Below are positions 52,073-61,013 of a stretch of 64,000 nt of DNA, one piece after another. Within the stretch, counting starts at the first letter, position 1. The number at the start of each line of letters is the position of its first letter. The stretch is from JAYPHU01 sp964611435 (lineage in GTDB: Bacteria > Pseudomonadota > Alphaproteobacteria > Rhodospirillales > UBA2165). A model generated the notes under the pieces. The model was not told the origin of the DNA and searched no databases. It was given only the letters and a program-made list of their open reading frames with translations. The stretch is taken from the NCBI GenBank assembly GCA_964611435.1, contig CAZSXT010000001.1, forward strand, positions 1 through 64,000. The letters run 5' to 3'. The position numbers and the translations under genes were made by a program.

Positions 52073-53665
52073 TTACCGGATTTTCTGGATGAGTTCCAAC
52101 CCTGTCAGGCCGGGCATCCGAAGATCGCTCAACACCAGGTCATAGTTGCGGGATTGATATAGCTCCAGCGCTTCGGCGCCATCCATGGCTGAATCGATGA
52201 TAAACGGCAATCCGTTGAGAAACTCCATCGTCGCTTCAAGACTCAGGTCCGTATCATCGACGACCAGCACCCGCGCGGAGGGCAGGCGCGATAAATCAAA
52301 GTTGAACGGTTTATCCGCCGCTTCGGAAGAGCCGGCGGCAGCCTCGAAAGGCAGCCAGACCTTGACCTGAGTGCCAACGCCGACGGTGCTTTCCATGTGG
52401 ATCGTCCCTCCCATCTGATCAACCAGCCCCTTACAAATCGCTAGGCCCAGGCCGACCCCGCCCGGACTGTCCGGAGAGCGACCGCCGACTTGTTGGAACG
52501 GATCAAACAGCGCAGGCAATTCATGCGCCTCAATGCCCGGACCCGTGTCGGAAACGGTTAGGTGAAACCCTTTCTCTTCATGGGGGTGGACGGACAAGGT
52601 TACAGAGCCGTCGTTGGTGTACTTAACCGCATTAGACAGCAGGTTCAGTGTGATCTGATTGAGCGCGCCGTAATCGCCAGTCCAAAATCGGGGAAAACCG
52701 GCTGTCAGATCATGAGTGATGGTCAGCCCCTTGAGATCGCTGTTCGGCTTGACGATCTCCACCGCGTTTTCGATCAGCAAGTGCAGATTAAAATCGCCGG
52801 CTTCAATATCTTTCTTGCCCGCATTCAACCGGGAAAAGTCGAGAATGTTGTTCAACAGCCTGGAGAGATAGTCACCGGCGGTGCTGAGTGATGTGACAAG
52901 TTTCCGTTGGCGTTGGTCCAACTTGGTTTCGCCCAGCAACTCTGTCATCCCCAGGATGGTATACATCGGGGTCCTGATCTCATGTCCGACAATAGCCAGA
53001 AAGTCGGACTTGGTGGCGTCCGCGCGCGCCAGCTCCTTGGTTTGCGATTCCAGCCGGTCTTTCATGTCCAGATGCTGCAGCGTGCTGAGGGGGCCGCCGA
53101 ACCGCTTGAGGGAGAACAGAATCAGCCAGGCAAACGTGATGGCGACAGCGGTAAATCCGAGCCATTCCTCCGCCCCGGCCAGAGCCGCCAGGATCATCAG
53201 CCCGGCTGTGGTGACCTTGGCCAGGCGAAATCCGGGCAGGGAGGCTTGGACATCGCCGACCAGCGCGATAATGATGGCGGCGGAGATGACAGTAATCGCG
53301 AACGCCGATGCGCCCGGAAACAGTAAGGGGACGCCGGCGCCCCAGGCCAAACCCAATGCGGCAGCGAGCAGCAGTAACATGATCGCCGGACGGTTTGGCG
53401 TCGTGAGGTCTTGTCCAATTTGGGTGACTTGCCGACAGTAGAGATAATCCGACAGCCCCAGGCATGTTGTCAGGGCAAGCCATAGGAAATAAAGCTCGGT
53501 CTCGACCTGGTCGAATAGAAGCACGCCAAACAACAAAAGCGCCGCCGCCGTGAGCAGCCGTGCTGCCAGGGACTGGGATAGTGCATGGCTTTGCAGCAGG
53601 CGCCGCCGCGCCTCCGGGCTCCTGTCCGACCACCCGATGAGCCTATCGATGAGCGTGATATTCAA
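52073..53665 (-). CDS. Hybrid sensor histidine kinase, cut within its receiver domain
   Basis: The 530 residues contain about five or six membrane helices (40-185), a HisKA domain with His228 (IVGHEIRTPMYTILGMTELL), an ATPase domain with DTGPGI and GVGLGLAICKGLV, and the first half of a receiver (VLVVDDTD, phosphoacceptor Asp514 in LVLSDLRMPG). The frame then meets TAA after QKIR. The rest of the receiver and an Hpt domain follow in the same frame. The intact gene would have been about 702 codons. With the LuxR-type regulator it forms a phosphorelay locus. Confidence 0.85.
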   Translation of the reverse strand: MNITLIDRLIGWSDRSPEARRRLLQSHALSQSLAARLLTAAALLLFGVLLFDQVETELYFLWLALTTCLGLSDYLYCRQVTQIGQDLTTPNRPAIMLLLLAAALGLAWGAGVPLLFPGASAFAITVISAAIIIALVGDVQASLPGFRLAKVTTAGLMILAALAGAEEWLGFTAVAITFAWLILFSLKRFGGPLSTLQHLDMKDRLESQTKELARADATKSDFLAIVGHEIRTPMYTILGMTELLGETKLDQRQRKLVTSLSTAGDYLSRLLNNILDFSRLNAGKKDIEAGDFNLHLLIENAVEIVKPNSDLKGLTITHDLTAGFPRFWTGDYGALNQITLNLLSNAVKYTNDGSVTLSVHPHEEKGFHLTVSDTGPGIEAHELPALFDPFQQVGGRSPDSPGGVGLGLAICKGLVDQMGGTIHMESTVGVGTQVKVWLPFEAAAGSSEAADKPFNFDLSRLPSARVLVVDDTDLSLEATMEFLNGLPFIIDSAMDGAEALELYQSRNYDLVLSDLRMPGLTGLELIQKIR

Positions 53666-53862
53666 TATCGTCTCCTGAACCAGGGGATCAACTTAGCTGG
53701 AATGAACCGGCGGCAATAGGCAAAAGAAAATCGCCATTTTTCCGAAAACATCACGTTTTGTGATCTGGGTCGCAGAGTCTCCCGGGTCAATGTGCGAAAA
53801 CGGGCGACATCAGGACAGTGATTCTCTCTGTAGGATTATGGTCCTGTAACCCAAGAGCACCT

Positions 53863-53890
53863 TGGCCGGCCCGAAAGGGCCGGCCATTTT
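53863..53890 (+). terminator. Orphan plus-strand terminator
   Basis: TGGCCGGCCC, loop GAAA, GGGCCGGCCA forms a 10-bp stem followed by TTTTATT. No plus-strand gene lies upstream within the intergenic region; the nearest upstream gene is on the minus strand. It may end a small RNA starting around 53.7-53.8 kb. Confidence 0.7.
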
Positions 53891-53927
53891 ATTGGCCAAC
53901 AGCGCTCTAGGCATTTTTTGCCGGGTG

Positions 53928-53942
53928 GTAACCATTTCTTAA
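53928..53942 (+). promoter_or_regulatory. Near-consensus CtrA box upstream of flgB
   Basis: GTAACCATTTCTTAA matches TTAA-N7-TTAA with one mismatch, 76 nt upstream of the flgB ATG. CtrA control of early flagellar operons is known in Caulobacter; here it is inferred. Confidence 0.45.
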
Positions 53943-54017
53943 AGCCGCTCCACCATACTTACCGCAACAAGGGCAAAAGCCCAGAAGACCTAACCTCCAG
54001 CACTGGTGGATGGTGCG

Positions 54018-54449
54018 ATGAAACTGACCGACCTGCCCCTTTTCGGGGTGATGCGGCAACGCCTGGATTGGCTCCATCAACGCCAACAGGTTATTGCCCA
54101 GAATATAGCGAACGCAGATACGCCGGACTATCGGTCCAATGACCTCAAAGCCTTCGGATTTAAGGAAGCGCTGCGCCGTTCCCGCGCACCAAGCGAGGGC
54201 CTTGGTACGTTCGTTACCAATGATCAGCACCTATATCGGAAAGCAAGCGCGGCGACTCTTGGGAAATTCCAGGAAATAAGCGCCAGAAGCGCTTATGAAA
54301 CGTCGCCGAACGGCAACCAGGTGATTCTTGAAGAGCAGATGCTCAAAATGAACGAGACCGCCATCAACCACAGTCTGGTGACCCAGATTTACAAGAAGAA
54401 CCGGAATATGATCAAAACCGTCCTAGGACGCGGCGGCGGTGCAGCATAG
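54018..54449 (+). CDS. flgB: Flagellar proximal rod protein FlgB
   Basis: This is a 143-residue FlgB from MKLTDLPLFGVMRQRLDWLH, with QVIAQNIANADTPDYRSNDL and the C-terminal ILEEQMLKMNETAINHSL. The ATG at 54018 is preferred over the in-frame start at 54006. It heads flgB-flgC-fliE-fliQ-fliR-flhB. Confidence 0.95.
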   Translation: MKLTDLPLFGVMRQRLDWLHQRQQVIAQNIANADTPDYRSNDLKAFGFKEALRRSRAPSEGLGTFVTNDQHLYRKASAATLGKFQEISARSAYETSPNGNQVILEEQMLKMNETAINHSLVTQIYKKNRNMIKTVLGRGGGAA

Positions 54450-54463
54450 GAAATTATTGAAAC

Positions 54464-54877
54464 ATGTCTGACGATCTTATCAGTTCACTAAAATACTCTG
54501 CCGCCGGCATGAAGGTCCAGGGTGAGCGGCTTCGGGTGATCTCCCAGAACATTGCCAACGTGGATTCTCTGCCGACCGGACCGGGCCTCGAGCCATATCG
54601 CCGGAAACAAATCTTGTTCAAAAACGCCTTGAACAGAGAGCTCGGCCTGACAACCGTGCAGGTCGCCCGGATTGTCGGTGATCCCAGCGAATTTCCCCTG
54701 CGCCAGAAACCGGGTCATCCGGCCGCCAACGGTGCGGGCCTCGTCCGGGCCCCGAACATTAATGCATTGATCGAAATGATGGATTTGCGCGAAGCCCAAC
54801 GGTCCTACGAAGCGAACCTAACCTCTATCCGCACCGCGCGGACCATGATGCAAAAAACAATTGATCTGCTCCGGTAA
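54464..54877 (+). CDS. flgC: Flagellar proximal rod protein FlgC
   Basis: This 137-residue FlgC contains RLRVISQNIANVDSLPTGPG and the C-terminal LIEMMDLREAQRSYEANLTS. It forms the proximal rod with FlgB and FlgF. It begins 14 bp after flgB. Confidence 0.95.
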   Translation: MSDDLISSLKYSAAGMKVQGERLRVISQNIANVDSLPTGPGLEPYRRKQILFKNALNRELGLTTVQVARIVGDPSEFPLRQKPGHPAANGAGLVRAPNINALIEMMDLREAQRSYEANLTSIRTARTMMQKTIDLLR

Positions 54878-54920
54878 ACCGGGTGGGCGTGAACGATAAC
54901 AACAACGGAGACTAAAACGG

Positions 54921-55235
54921 ATGGCAATAAACGTCACCAATGCTCTGAGCGCATATTCAAACGCGATCGACCGGTTGCAGGAAACGAAGGGCAACAGCGC
55001 CCGGGATCAAATCGGCCAGTCTGATTTTTCACAAATGGTGAAAAACTTCGCCGAATCGGCTGTTGAAGTCGGCAAGACTTCGGAACAACAGTCCGCGCGA
55101 GCGGCGGCCGGAACGGCTGATCTGAATCAAGCGGTGATGGCGGTGTCCGAGGCCGAGTTGACGTTGAATACGGTGGTCGCGGTCCGCGATAAGGTGGTCG
55201 AAGCCTATCGTGAAATTCTTCGGATGCCGATCTAG
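54921..55235 (+). CDS. fliE: Flagellar hook-basal body protein FliE
   Basis: This 104-residue FliE connects the MS ring to the rod. Typical are FSQMVKNFAESAVEVGKTSE, LNQAVMAVSEAELTLNTVVA and the end VRDKVVEAYREILRMPI. GGAG precedes the start. Confidence 0.94.
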   Translation: MAINVTNALSAYSNAIDRLQETKGNSARDQIGQSDFSQMVKNFAESAVEVGKTSEQQSARAAAGTADLNQAVMAVSEAELTLNTVVAVRDKVVEAYREILRMPI

Positions 55236-55253
55236 CGCACCGGTACATCCTTT

Positions 55254-55520
55254 ATGAACGAAAATGATGTCCTAGAAATTTCCCGGCTGACATTCTTTGT
55301 CATCCTGAAAGCCGGCGGGCCTATCATGGCGGCGGGGTTGGCGATAGGTCTGATTATCGCCATCTTTCAAACCCTGACGTCGATCCAGGAAATGACCCTG
55401 ACGTTCGTTCCCAAAATCATCATTATTTTCGCCGCCGTCATCGTCTTCATGCCGTTCATGATGACCTCGGTGATTGAATTCGCGAAAGTGCTGTTCGATA
55501 AGATGATCGCGTTGGGTTAA
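55254..55520 (+). CDS. fliQ: Flagellar type III export gate protein FliQ
   Basis: This 88-residue protein has two membrane helices (PIMAAGLAIGLIIAIFQTLT, IIIFAAVIVFMPFMMTSVI) and the conserved QEMTLTFVPKI. It belongs to the FliPQR gate; fliR follows after 12 bp. Confidence 0.96.
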   Translation: MNENDVLEISRLTFFVILKAGGPIMAAGLAIGLIIAIFQTLTSIQEMTLTFVPKIIIIFAAVIVFMPFMMTSVIEFAKVLFDKMIALG

Positions 55521-55532
55521 GGCAATACGCCG

Positions 55533-56297
55533 ATGCTCGAACAAATGCTCACCATCAATATTTTTGCATTCATGCTGATCTTCTCGCGGATCGGTACGAT
55601 GTTTTTCCTGTTTCCCGGGTTCCGTGGCAAGCAGGTCAATATCCGGACCCGGCTGTCGATTGCGCTCGCGGTTGCCTTCATCCTCACGCCGCTTATGGCG
55701 GATGAACTGCCCGGAATGCCGGCGACAACCATGATGCTGTTTGCCTTGATTGCCGGCGAGGTATTGGCCGGTGCGATCATCGCGACGGTGGCGCTGATCT
55801 TGTTCTCCGCCGTGCAGACCACCGGAACGGTGATCGCCTTTATTTCGGCGATGGCCAATTCCTTGATCTTTGACCCGATCTCCGAGCAACAAAGCGCCAT
55901 CGTTGCTGGCTTTCTGACCACGACGGCGACGCTCCTGATTTTTGTCACAGGACTGCACCACGTCTTCATCCGGGCCATGATTGACAGTTACACAATCTTC
56001 CAACCCGGTGTGGCGCCGGAGATCGGCGACGCATTGGCGCTGATTACCAAAACAGTGTCGGCGACCTTTAAAATCGGCCTTCAACTGGCGGCGCCGTTCA
56101 TCGTCGTTTCCATCGTTTACAATTTGGTGCTCGGCATCATGACTCGCCTGTCGCCGCAGGTGCCTATTTTCTTCGTCGCGATGCCGGCGCAAATCGTCGT
56201 GTCGGTGATACTTCTAATGATCACCGTGCCGGCCATCATGCTGGCGTTTATGAATTATGTGCAGGATGGGATGCTGCCTTTCGTTTCCGCCCCGTAG
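55533..56297 (+). CDS. fliR: Flagellar type III export gate protein FliR
   Basis: This 254-residue membrane protein has the FliR pattern FMLIFSRIGTMFFLFPGFRG near the N-terminus, TTGTVIAFISAMANSLIFDP in the centre and a C-terminal PVPIFFVAMPAQI-type region. It completes the FliPQR export gate together with fliP at 27 kb. Confidence 0.95.
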   Translation: MLEQMLTINIFAFMLIFSRIGTMFFLFPGFRGKQVNIRTRLSIALAVAFILTPLMADELPGMPATTMMLFALIAGEVLAGAIIATVALILFSAVQTTGTVIAFISAMANSLIFDPISEQQSAIVAGFLTTTATLLIFVTGLHHVFIRAMIDSYTIFQPGVAPEIGDALALITKTVSATFKIGLQLAAPFIVVSIVYNLVLGIMTRLSPQVPIFFVAMPAQIVVSVILLMITVPAIMLAFMNYVQDGMLPFVSAP

Positions 56298-56327
56298 CGG
56301 TTTTCGGGAGGCCCACAGAGGATCGGC

Positions 56328-57503
56328 ATGGCTGAAGACGATACCGAAAAATCAGAAGAACCGACTGGCAAACGAATTCAAGACGCCAGACGGAAAGGCA
56401 ATATTGCCCAATCCCAGGAAATTAAAAATTGGGCCGCGCTGGTTGGTGTCGCCGTCAGTATTGTGACCTTTTTCCCCTGGATGATGAGTAACGTGACGCT
56501 CATCAACTATCAGTTTCTGGAACGGCCACACACAATTGCCGTGGATGAGGTTTCCCTTAGAACATTGTTTATGGACACCTCGATTCAGCTTGGATTGGCG
56601 TCGGCGCCGGTTTTCTTGCTTTTTACTCTCGTTGCCCTCGCGGTCAGTTATCTGCAAGTCGGCAGGACCTTCTCTTTGGAGAAGATAAAACCCGAATTCG
56701 GGAAGTTGAATCCCCTCAAAGGTGTCAAAAGACTGCTTGGACCCAAGGCGCTGGTCGAGTTCGCTAAGGGGTTGGTGAAACTCATTATGGTAGCGGTTGT
56801 GGCGTACTTCGTGGTGCAGCCGAGGCTGATTGACGTGGCGCTGTTCCCGTCATTTGACTTAATTACCAGCCTGAAACGAATCGATGACATTGCGCTGATG
56901 CTGGTGTTTTGGATCGTCATGTTGATGTCCGTCGTGGCTGTCCTCGATTACATGTACCAGCGCCACTCAGTAAAGAAGAGCCTCATGATGACGAAGCAGG
57001 AGGTGAAGGACGAGCACAAGCAATTGGAAGGCGATCCCAAGGTCAAGGCCCGGCTGGCGTCTATCCGGCAAGAGCGCGCCCGCCAGCGGATGATCGCGAA
57101 TGTTTCCAAGGCCGATGTGGTGATCACCAACCCCACCCACTATGCCGTTGCTTTGGAATACGATATGGAAAAAATGCCGGCGCCCCGGCTGATCGCTAAA
57201 GGTGTGGACGAAATCGCCAAGCGCATCCGCGAAGAGGCGGACGAACACGACGTGCCGATTGTCGAAAACCCGCCCTTGGCCCGGGCCTTGTATGCCGCGG
57301 TCGAACTGGACCAGGAAGTGCCGCCGGAACACTATAAAGCGGTGGCGGAGGTTATCGGCTATGTCTTCCGTCTGAAGGGCAAGCTGCAGGGAGACGGTCC
57401 CATACGGCCACCCAAGCCGGATTGGTCGATTGACCCGGGTGATCCGGAAGCCGATGCCGTGCTGGAGAAAGAAAGACGGGTTAACGACCCAACCCTGCAC
57501 TAG
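56328..57503 (+). CDS. flhB: Flagellar export switch protein FlhB
   Basis: This 391-residue FlhB has four membrane helices (VGVAVSIVTFFPWMM onward) and the basic linker MTKQEVKDEHKQLEGDPKVK. The cytoplasmic domain has the self-cleavage motif NPTH in VVITNPTHYAVALEYD. FliK acts on it to change export from rod/hook to filament substrates. An additional FlhB_C-only protein is encoded at 28.4 kb. Confidence 0.97.
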   Translation: MAEDDTEKSEEPTGKRIQDARRKGNIAQSQEIKNWAALVGVAVSIVTFFPWMMSNVTLINYQFLERPHTIAVDEVSLRTLFMDTSIQLGLASAPVFLLFTLVALAVSYLQVGRTFSLEKIKPEFGKLNPLKGVKRLLGPKALVEFAKGLVKLIMVAVVAYFVVQPRLIDVALFPSFDLITSLKRIDDIALMLVFWIVMLMSVVAVLDYMYQRHSVKKSLMMTKQEVKDEHKQLEGDPKVKARLASIRQERARQRMIANVSKADVVITNPTHYAVALEYDMEKMPAPRLIAKGVDEIAKRIREEADEHDVPIVENPPLARALYAAVELDQEVPPEHYKAVAEVIGYVFRLKGKLQGDGPIRPPKPDWSIDPGDPEADAVLEKERRVNDPTLH

Positions 57504-57612
57504 GGTCCTACCCCTAGAGCTGGCCCTGGCGCTTCCAAGTAGTGTAAGCGTTTGATTTAGGGTAAAATTCGAGGTTGATACGCTCTCCCGAATCCCGCTA
57601 ACAGGTGAGGCT

Positions 57613-60183
57613 GTGACCGAACCCACCCACCTTCGAAATCAACACCGGACGATAATGGATAGGCTGCTGCCCATTCTGGTGAGCATTCTACGTTCACCCT
57701 ATTTCCTGTTGGCGCTGGCGATCCTGTTCGGCGGATTGGCGGTGTATCTGTTGGCTGTTCGCGCGGTGGCCTTCGCCGGTGGGATATTGGGATATCTGGC
57801 GATCGGCGCATCGATCGCTTCACTGTGCTACTTCTCTTGGCAATTGGCGTTCATTTGGGCCGGCCGGACAGCCCGGGAGCGCCTGATTGAGACCCTGTCG
57901 GATTCGGACGAGTCCCTGTTTCTGACCAACGAAAAGGGGCGGATAATTTTTGAATCTGCGGCGTTCCGCAACCTGATCAGCGACGTGAATCCCGGGGACT
58001 TGATGGGTTTTTCAAATCTGGGCTCGTTTGCGGAATTGGTCGCGCCCAAATCGGAACAAAGTTTTAACCGTCTGCGCAGCAATGCAGCTATCGGCAAGCG
58101 CGACGCCGGCGAGGTGGAGCTGAAAACCGGTAATCAGGCGTCCCGGTACTGGCGGCTGTCAGTGGATCCCGTGGGCACGATCCCAGGACTTAATCTGTGG
58201 ACTGCTATCAACATCACGTCCCATCGCCGGCATGAGCAGGAAAAAGAGGCGCAGGACGCCGTTGTGGCGGACCTTCTTGATCACCTGCCGGTGGGATTTT
58301 TCTCGGCGGACGAGGACGGTTCGATCAATTATATGAACGATGTCCTGGCCAATTGGTTGGGCGTCGATGGCGGCAGGCATCCGGGAAAAGGAGGCCAAAA
58401 GCTGCAGTTTGCCGACTTTGTCTCTCTCGGCCATGACGGGGAGATCATGGCGCCGGTAGAGACGGATTCGACCGGGATGCATGGGTCTTTGCGTCTGATC
58501 GGCGAAGACGGGGAGGCGTTCACTGCCTACTTAATTCAGTCGCAAAAGGAAAGCAGTGGCGGTGACTTTGAATACAGCCGCTCCATCGTCCTGCGCGAGC
58601 CGTTTACCCCGGTGGTGGATGACGGCACCGGCGCAGCGATCCTGCGGCGCATCCCGTGGGTGTTTACGGATTCGCCCGTGGGCATCGTCCTGGTCGATTT
58701 GGAAGGCATGGTGACCGACTGCAACCGGTCATTCCTCAAGACCTTGGGGCTACACCGGGACGGGGTGGTCGGTTTTCCCGTCGGCGACCGGATCAATAAA
58801 GAAGACCGGGACAATGCCGACGCGGCGCTGTCCAAAGTCGTCATGGGCATCATGCCGGCGACGCTGCTTGAGGTGCGGGTGCCGATCAGCGGGGAACGGG
58901 AGATCACAGCGTCCTTGTATGTCAGCCCGATCGAGGATGCGGACGGAGAGATCGCCGGGCTGGTCCTGCATATGATCGATACGACCGAGCGCAAGAACCT
59001 GGAAGTGCAATTTAACCAGGCGCAGAAAATGCAGGCGGTGGGTCAACTCGCCGGCGGCGTGGCCCATGACTTCAACAATTTGCTGACCGCCATGGGCGGC
59101 TTTTGCGATCTGTTGCTGTCCCGGCACGGGCCGGACGATCCGTCTTTTCCGGACATTATGCAGATCAAACAGAACGCCAATCGGGCCGGCAATTTGGTGC
59201 GTCAGTTGCTGGCCTTCTCCCGGCGTCAAACCTTGCAGCCGAAGATATTCTCCATCACTGATGCGCTGAACGATCTCTCCACCATGCTGCGGCGCTTGCT
59301 GGGCGAGAATGTGGAACTGGAGCTGGTGCACGGCGAAAACGTGGACCTGATCCGCACTGATCCCGGCCAGTTCGATCAGGTCATCATGAACCTGGCGGTG
59401 AACGCCCGGGACGCCATGAAAGTGGGCGGCACCATCACCATCACCACGGATCAGGTGACCGTGGAGACCTCCGTGCAGCGAGGCCATGAGGTGATGCCGG
59501 CCGGCGAATACATCCGCATCAACGTGGCCGACACCGGCTCGGGCATCGCCAAGGAAGACCTGACCCGAATCTTCGAGCCGTTCTTCTCCACCAAGGGGGT
59601 GGGCGAGGGGACCGGTCTGGGCCTGGCCACGGTCTACGGCATCGTGCGGCAGTCCGACGGCTATATCTTTGTCGACAGCGCGCTGGGGGAGGGGACGACC
59701 TTTTCCATCTACCTGCCGGCCTTCTCGGCGGCCGAGGCCACCGCCTTTGGCGCGGAAATTTCAGAGGTCGGCAAGTCCGATGAATTTGTTGCCGATGAGC
59801 GAGACCTCAGCGGCGAGGCGACAGTGCTCTTGGTGGAGGACGAAGATGCGGTCCGGGTCTTCGGCTCCCGCGCGCTGACCAACAAGGGGTACCGCGTGTT
59901 GGAAGCCATGGATGGCGAGCACGCCTTGGACGTGATCAATGAATTCGACAATCCCATCGATCTCATTATCACCGATGTGATGATGCCGGGCATGGACGGC
60001 CACACGCTGGTCCGTCTGGTTCAGGAAGAGCTGCCGGATATCAAGGTGATCCTGATGTCGGGTTATGCCGAGGATGCGATCCCCGGTGAGATCGAAGAGG
60101 ATTCCAGCCTTCACTTCCTCCCCAAACCGTTCAGCCTGCAGGAACTCGCCGGCAAGGTGAAAGAGGTGATGGGGGGTAGTTAA
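57613..60183 (+). CDS. cckA: Cell-cycle hybrid histidine kinase CckA
   Basis: This 856-residue protein has two N-terminal membrane helices (FLLALAILFGGLAVYLLAVR and a second at 53-82) and PAS-like domains around 92-200, 215-330 and 350-455. The HisKA domain carries His485 in GGVAHDFNNLL, the ATPase domain has DTGSGI and GTGLGLATVYGIV, and a receiver has its phosphoacceptor in LIITDVMMPGMDG. CckA feeds phosphate via ChpT to CtrA. The GTG start has AGGTGAGG upstream; an ATG at 57655 is possible. Candidate CtrA boxes occur at two flagellar promoters in this window. Confidence 0.92.
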   Translation: MTEPTHLRNQHRTIMDRLLPILVSILRSPYFLLALAILFGGLAVYLLAVRAVAFAGGILGYLAIGASIASLCYFSWQLAFIWAGRTARERLIETLSDSDESLFLTNEKGRIIFESAAFRNLISDVNPGDLMGFSNLGSFAELVAPKSEQSFNRLRSNAAIGKRDAGEVELKTGNQASRYWRLSVDPVGTIPGLNLWTAINITSHRRHEQEKEAQDAVVADLLDHLPVGFFSADEDGSINYMNDVLANWLGVDGGRHPGKGGQKLQFADFVSLGHDGEIMAPVETDSTGMHGSLRLIGEDGEAFTAYLIQSQKESSGGDFEYSRSIVLREPFTPVVDDGTGAAILRRIPWVFTDSPVGIVLVDLEGMVTDCNRSFLKTLGLHRDGVVGFPVGDRINKEDRDNADAALSKVVMGIMPATLLEVRVPISGEREITASLYVSPIEDADGEIAGLVLHMIDTTERKNLEVQFNQAQKMQAVGQLAGGVAHDFNNLLTAMGGFCDLLLSRHGPDDPSFPDIMQIKQNANRAGNLVRQLLAFSRRQTLQPKIFSITDALNDLSTMLRRLLGENVELELVHGENVDLIRTDPGQFDQVIMNLAVNARDAMKVGGTITITTDQVTVETSVQRGHEVMPAGEYIRINVADTGSGIAKEDLTRIFEPFFSTKGVGEGTGLGLATVYGIVRQSDGYIFVDSALGEGTTFSIYLPAFSAAEATAFGAEISEVGKSDEFVADERDLSGEATVLLVEDEDAVRVFGSRALTNKGYRVLEAMDGEHALDVINEFDNPIDLIITDVMMPGMDGHTLVRLVQEELPDIKVILMSGYAEDAIPGEIEEDSSLHFLPKPFSLQELAGKVKEVMGGS

Positions 60184-60297
60184 CCTAGTCATACCTGTCT
60201 GCGCGAGGCCGGAGCTTCGCTTCGGCGAAGGCAGGCGCGGACCGATCCGAAGGATCGTGATCCGCGTACCCATGTAAATCATTTCATCTCAAATCGC

Positions 60298-60400
60298 GTC
60301 ATCCCCGACTCGCAAAGCGATTGTCGGGGAACCATCCAACCCATGCACATGGATACCCGACAGCCGCCCAATGACTTGGGCGGGCCGGGCACGACGCAAG
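60298..60400. repeat. REP-like palindromic intergenic element
   Basis: This stretch contains CGTCATCCCCGAC and GTCGGGGAACCATC flanking a small stem, followed by further inverted GC-rich segments. The CATCCCCG/CGGGGA(A/T)CCA pattern is typical of repetitive extragenic palindromes in alphaproteobacteria. Only one copy is in the window, so repetitiveness is from prior knowledge. Confidence 0.5.
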
Positions 60401-60419
60401 AAATAAAGAGCGCGGGCTT

Positions 60420-61013
60420 TTACCCCTCTTCAATCCCCAACAAACTACGCAGAATATCGGGGCTGAGGCCGCCGTTAAGCCGGGCCAGCGTTTCCTGGCG
60501 TTCCGCTTCCTGGCGGGCGAGGATTTCATCGCGGGTCAGCTTGCCGTCACCGTTTCGGTCCACCCGGCTGAACGGCACATTGCCGTCTTCCGGCGCAAAA
60601 CGGTCAGGCTCTTTATCATCTGCCTTGGTCACCGAGGCAAATTCCCGCAAGTGGAGGCCCGGCTTGTTTTCCTCGTCGATTTTTTCGAAGGCCTGACGTA
60701 GCATCTGCTGGACCGTGGTGACGGCCAGTTCTTCGGCTTCTTCCGGCGCTGCGTATTGGCCGACGCTATAGCCGTGTTGATTGCGCATTTCGTTCCAGGT
60801 TAATTCGCCGTCCTGGTTCTTGTCGAAGTGATTAAACAAGGTCGCCGACAGGCCGCCCGGTGACTCTCCCCCGCCCAAACCGGCAATTTTTTCCGTGAGA
60901 TTAGCGAATTCGCTGGAACTCAGGCCGTTGGACTGGTCCAAATCCGCCTGCTGGTAGATCCGCTGAAAGATCTGCTGGATCCCCGTCGAGGCCGTTATGC
61001 CATTGTCTTGCAA
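60420..61013 (-). CDS. EF-hand calcium-binding protein
   Basis: This 197-residue protein starts at TTG 61013, supported by AAGGA 8 nt upstream; an in-frame ATG at 61100 lies far upstream without such a site. Three canonical EF-hand loops are visible: ADLDQSNGLSSSEF (24-35), DKNQDGELTWNE (64-75), and DRNGDGKLTRDE near residue 160. A fourth, weaker candidate (EENKPGLHLREF) lies between. No signal peptide is visible, so it is probably cytoplasmic. Role unknown; calcium binding is inferred from the loops. Confidence 0.75.
   Translation of the reverse strand: MQDNGITASTGIQQIFQRIYQQADLDQSNGLSSSEFANLTEKIAGLGGGESPGGLSATLFNHFDKNQDGELTWNEMRNQHGYSVGQYAAPEEAEELAVTTVQQMLRQAFEKIDEENKPGLHLREFASVTKADDKEPDRFAPEDGNVPFSRVDRNGDGKLTRDEILARQEAERQETLARLNGGLSPDILRSLLGIEEG

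Larger units (their letters stand above)
53666..54017. other. Divergent intergenic region between kinase gene and flgB
   Basis: These 352 bp hold no protein gene. They contain an ATCAC-GTTTT-GTGAT inverted repeat (53750-53764), a plus-strand terminator (53863-53890) with no coding gene before it, GGCATTTTTTGCC (53910-53922) resembling the enhancer palindrome of fliK, and a near CtrA box (53928-53942). Confidence 0.55.
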
